NCBI GenBank assembly: GCA_017440425.1
Contig: JAFSHJ010000166.1
Coordinates: 1 to 7,153 of the forward strand
DNA from: Oscillospiraceae bacterium
Lineage (GTDB): Bacteria > Bacillota > Clostridia > Oscillospirales > Ruminococcaceae
Length of the DNA: 7,153 bases
Reading direction: 5' to 3'
Shown here: positions 6,248-7,153 of the stretch, piece by piece
How positions within the stretch are numbered: the first letter of the stretch is position 1
How the letters are laid out: every line of letters begins with the position of its first letter
Made by a program: the position numbers and the translations under genes
Notes under the pieces: generated by a model
What the model saw: the letters and a program-made list of their open reading frames with translations, nothing else
Databases searched by the model: none
Told to the model about the DNA's origin: nothing

Positions 6248-6946
6248 GTGATACGCAAAGATAATAAGTGTGTTTTAAGAATAATGGTTTTGATTTCCGG
6301 ACAGAAGCTTGGCGAGCGAGCCACCGAGATGTTTGACGAAGAGGATATTCCTATCCACTATCATCTTCACGGAAGAGGAACGGCACCCAGCGAGATAATG
6401 GATATTTTGGGTCTGGGCAGCAGCGATAAGAGCATCCTGGTCTGCGTGCTGACAAAGACCCGTGCCGATGAAATGCTCATCAAGCTGCGCAGAGAACTGA
6501 AGATCGGCACAACAAACAGCGGAATCGTGTTCACGCTGCCGCTCACAGGGGTAAGCAGTTTCGTTATGCGTATGGCGGCCCACAGCGCCGAAGAGAACTC
6601 GGGCGAAGAAGGAAAGGATGGAAAAACAATGTCAGAGCGTAAATACAGCATAGTCGCCGTTATTGTTGATCAGGGATACAGCGAAGAGGTTATGGAGGTT
6701 GCTAGAAAAGCAGGCGCAGGCGGCGGCACCGTTATAAACAGCCGTGCCATTGCAGATGAAACCGCCATGGATGTTTGGAACATCAACTTCCAGGAGGAGA
6801 AAGAGATAGTTGTCATTGCCGCTGCCAACGATACCAAGCTGGAGATCATGCAGGCTATCACCGAAAAATTCGGCATCAACTCCGATGCAAAGGGCATCAC
6901 TCTTGCTCTGCCCATCGATAACATCATCGGTCTCAGCGATTATTAA
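6248..6946 (+). CDS. Tandem (double) PII-like signalling protein
   Basis: The 232 residues form two ferredoxin-like PII-type domains, at about 8-106 and 132-230, joined by a charged linker (about 111-129). Domain 2 is the clearer: a strand YSIVAVIV (133-140), helix EEVMEVARKAG (146-156), strand GGTVINSRAIA (159-169), short T-loop region (170-181), strand EKEIVVIAAA (184-193), and the last strand ITLALPIDNIIGL (217-229). Domain 1 repeats this order, ending GIVFTLPLTGV (92-102). Classical PII proteins carry a GDGKI nucleotide loop; here the equivalents read GTTNSG and NSDAKG, so effector binding may differ. The Tyr-uridylylation T-loop is not recognisable. The GTG start has GAGGAGG 7 bases upstream, inside the last codons of the DUF1538 gene; the stop-to-start gap is 2 bases, so translation is probably coupled. 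The probable role is cytosolic control of the DUF1538 transporter. PII-like identity is likely; the ligand is unknown. Confidence 0.87.
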   Translation: MIRKDNKCVLRIMVLISGQKLGERATEMFDEEDIPIHYHLHGRGTAPSEIMDILGLGSSDKSILVCVLTKTRADEMLIKLRRELKIGTTNSGIVFTLPLTGVSSFVMRMAAHSAEENSGEEGKDGKTMSERKYSIVAVIVDQGYSEEVMEVARKAGAGGGTVINSRAIADETAMDVWNINFQEEKEIVVIAAANDTKLEIMQAITEKFGINSDAKGITLALPIDNIIGLSDY

Positions 6947-6949
6947 CCT

Positions 6950-7043
6950 GCCGGGCCACGCCCGGAGGAATATCCGCGGACGAAACTGACGCTTGCGCTT
7001 ACAGTTTCTTGAATTTACGAAGCGTGTAGTGCATCTCCCGCGG
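6950..7043 (-). repeat. Dispersed intergenic repeat, right copy of the inverted pair
   Basis: This is the reverse-complement partner of 177-269, with the 59-base core at 6950-7008 differing at only 3 positions. It starts four bases after the PII gene stop. It contains CCGGGC-CAC-GCCCGG (6951-6965) and a longer hairpin with arms GAAACTG and CAGTTTC (6982-6988, 7002-7008) around CGC-TT-GCG. The hairpin is intact here, but its arm is partly degraded in the left copy. No T-run follows either stem. Confidence 0.8.
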
Positions 7044-7071
7044 AGGTGTCAGCATTCTGTTTGCCCCCTCA

Positions 7072-7153
7072 CCCGACAAGTCGGGAGCTCTCCCAAAGGG
7101 AGAGCCTTTTTGTTCTTGAAAGCACCACCAAGCCTCTCCCCATGGGAGAGGTG
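7072..7153. repeat. Palindromic repeat pair of the CTCTCCC-NNN-GGGAGAG type, cut by the window edge
   Basis: CCCGAC-AA-GTCGGG (7072-7085), GCTCTCCC-AAA-GGGAGAGC (7087-7105) and CCTCTCCC-CAT-GGGAGAGG (7133-7151) follow each other. The last two share the same stem core, with different outer pairs and loops. Read on the minus strand, 7066-7106 looks like one whole unit; the plus-strand unit starting near 7130 runs off the window. I recognise this style of intergenic palindrome from Oscillospirales genomes, from memory only. Confidence 0.6.
7087..7114 (+). terminator. Probable terminator of the DUF1538-PII operon
   Basis: The 8-bp stem GCTCTCCC / GGGAGAGC with an AAA loop is followed by CTTTTTGTT on the plus strand, which fits an intrinsic terminator. 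It lies about 140 bases after the PII stop and is built from a dispersed repeat, so it may be a repeat serving as a terminator. No nearer T-tailed hairpin is seen after the operon. Confidence 0.6.

Noticed and set aside
7066..7153. CRISPR-like array at the right edge
   Set aside because: The repeats are palindromes of different sequence, orientation and spacing, with no regular spacer length and no cas genes.

Overview
The window looks like a piece of a Gram-positive, low-to-medium GC bacterial chromosome, most likely a gut-type Clostridia (Oscillospirales-like). This is inferred from strong AGGAGG-type ribosome sites, sigma-A-like promoters, the CsbB/YfhO-type gene pair, and intergenic palindromic repeats of the CTCTCCC-NNN-GGGAGAG kind. 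No rRNA, tRNA, CRISPR array, insertion sequence or integrase is visible.

Layout. Bases 1-306 hold a terminator of an off-window plus-strand gene, then a cluster of hairpin-rich dispersed repeats. Bases 322-4186 are a minus-strand operon: a sigma-A promoter (4158-4186), a YfhO-family GT-C membrane protein (GTG start at 4086), a CsbB/DPM-type GT2 glycosyltransferase (ATG at 1333), and a strong terminator (322-357). Bases 4211-4480 are a separate minus-strand mini-gene of 52 codons. It encodes a Cys/Gly/Asn-rich peptide with one hydrophobic segment, and has its own terminator and an unusual start region. Divergent from it, 4579-7114 is a plus-strand operon: a promoter, a double DUF1538 membrane protein, a double PII-like protein, and a terminator. 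The right edge again carries dispersed palindromic repeats, one of them an inverted copy of the left-hand repeat.

How the genes work together. The GT2 enzyme would charge undecaprenyl phosphate with a sugar at the inner membrane face. The YfhO-type enzyme would transfer that sugar to a cell-surface polymer on the outside. The DUF1538 protein is a putative transporter made of two homologous halves. The PII-like protein, also made of two homologous halves, is its likely cytosolic regulator; the two genes are 2 bases apart and the second ribosome site lies inside the first gene.

The points most worth a second look are the double DUF1538/double PII pair, the Cys-rich mini-gene with its start codon inside an inverted repeat, the inverted dispersed repeats that bracket all five genes, and a paired hairpin repeat in the left flank whose stem differences are all compensatory.
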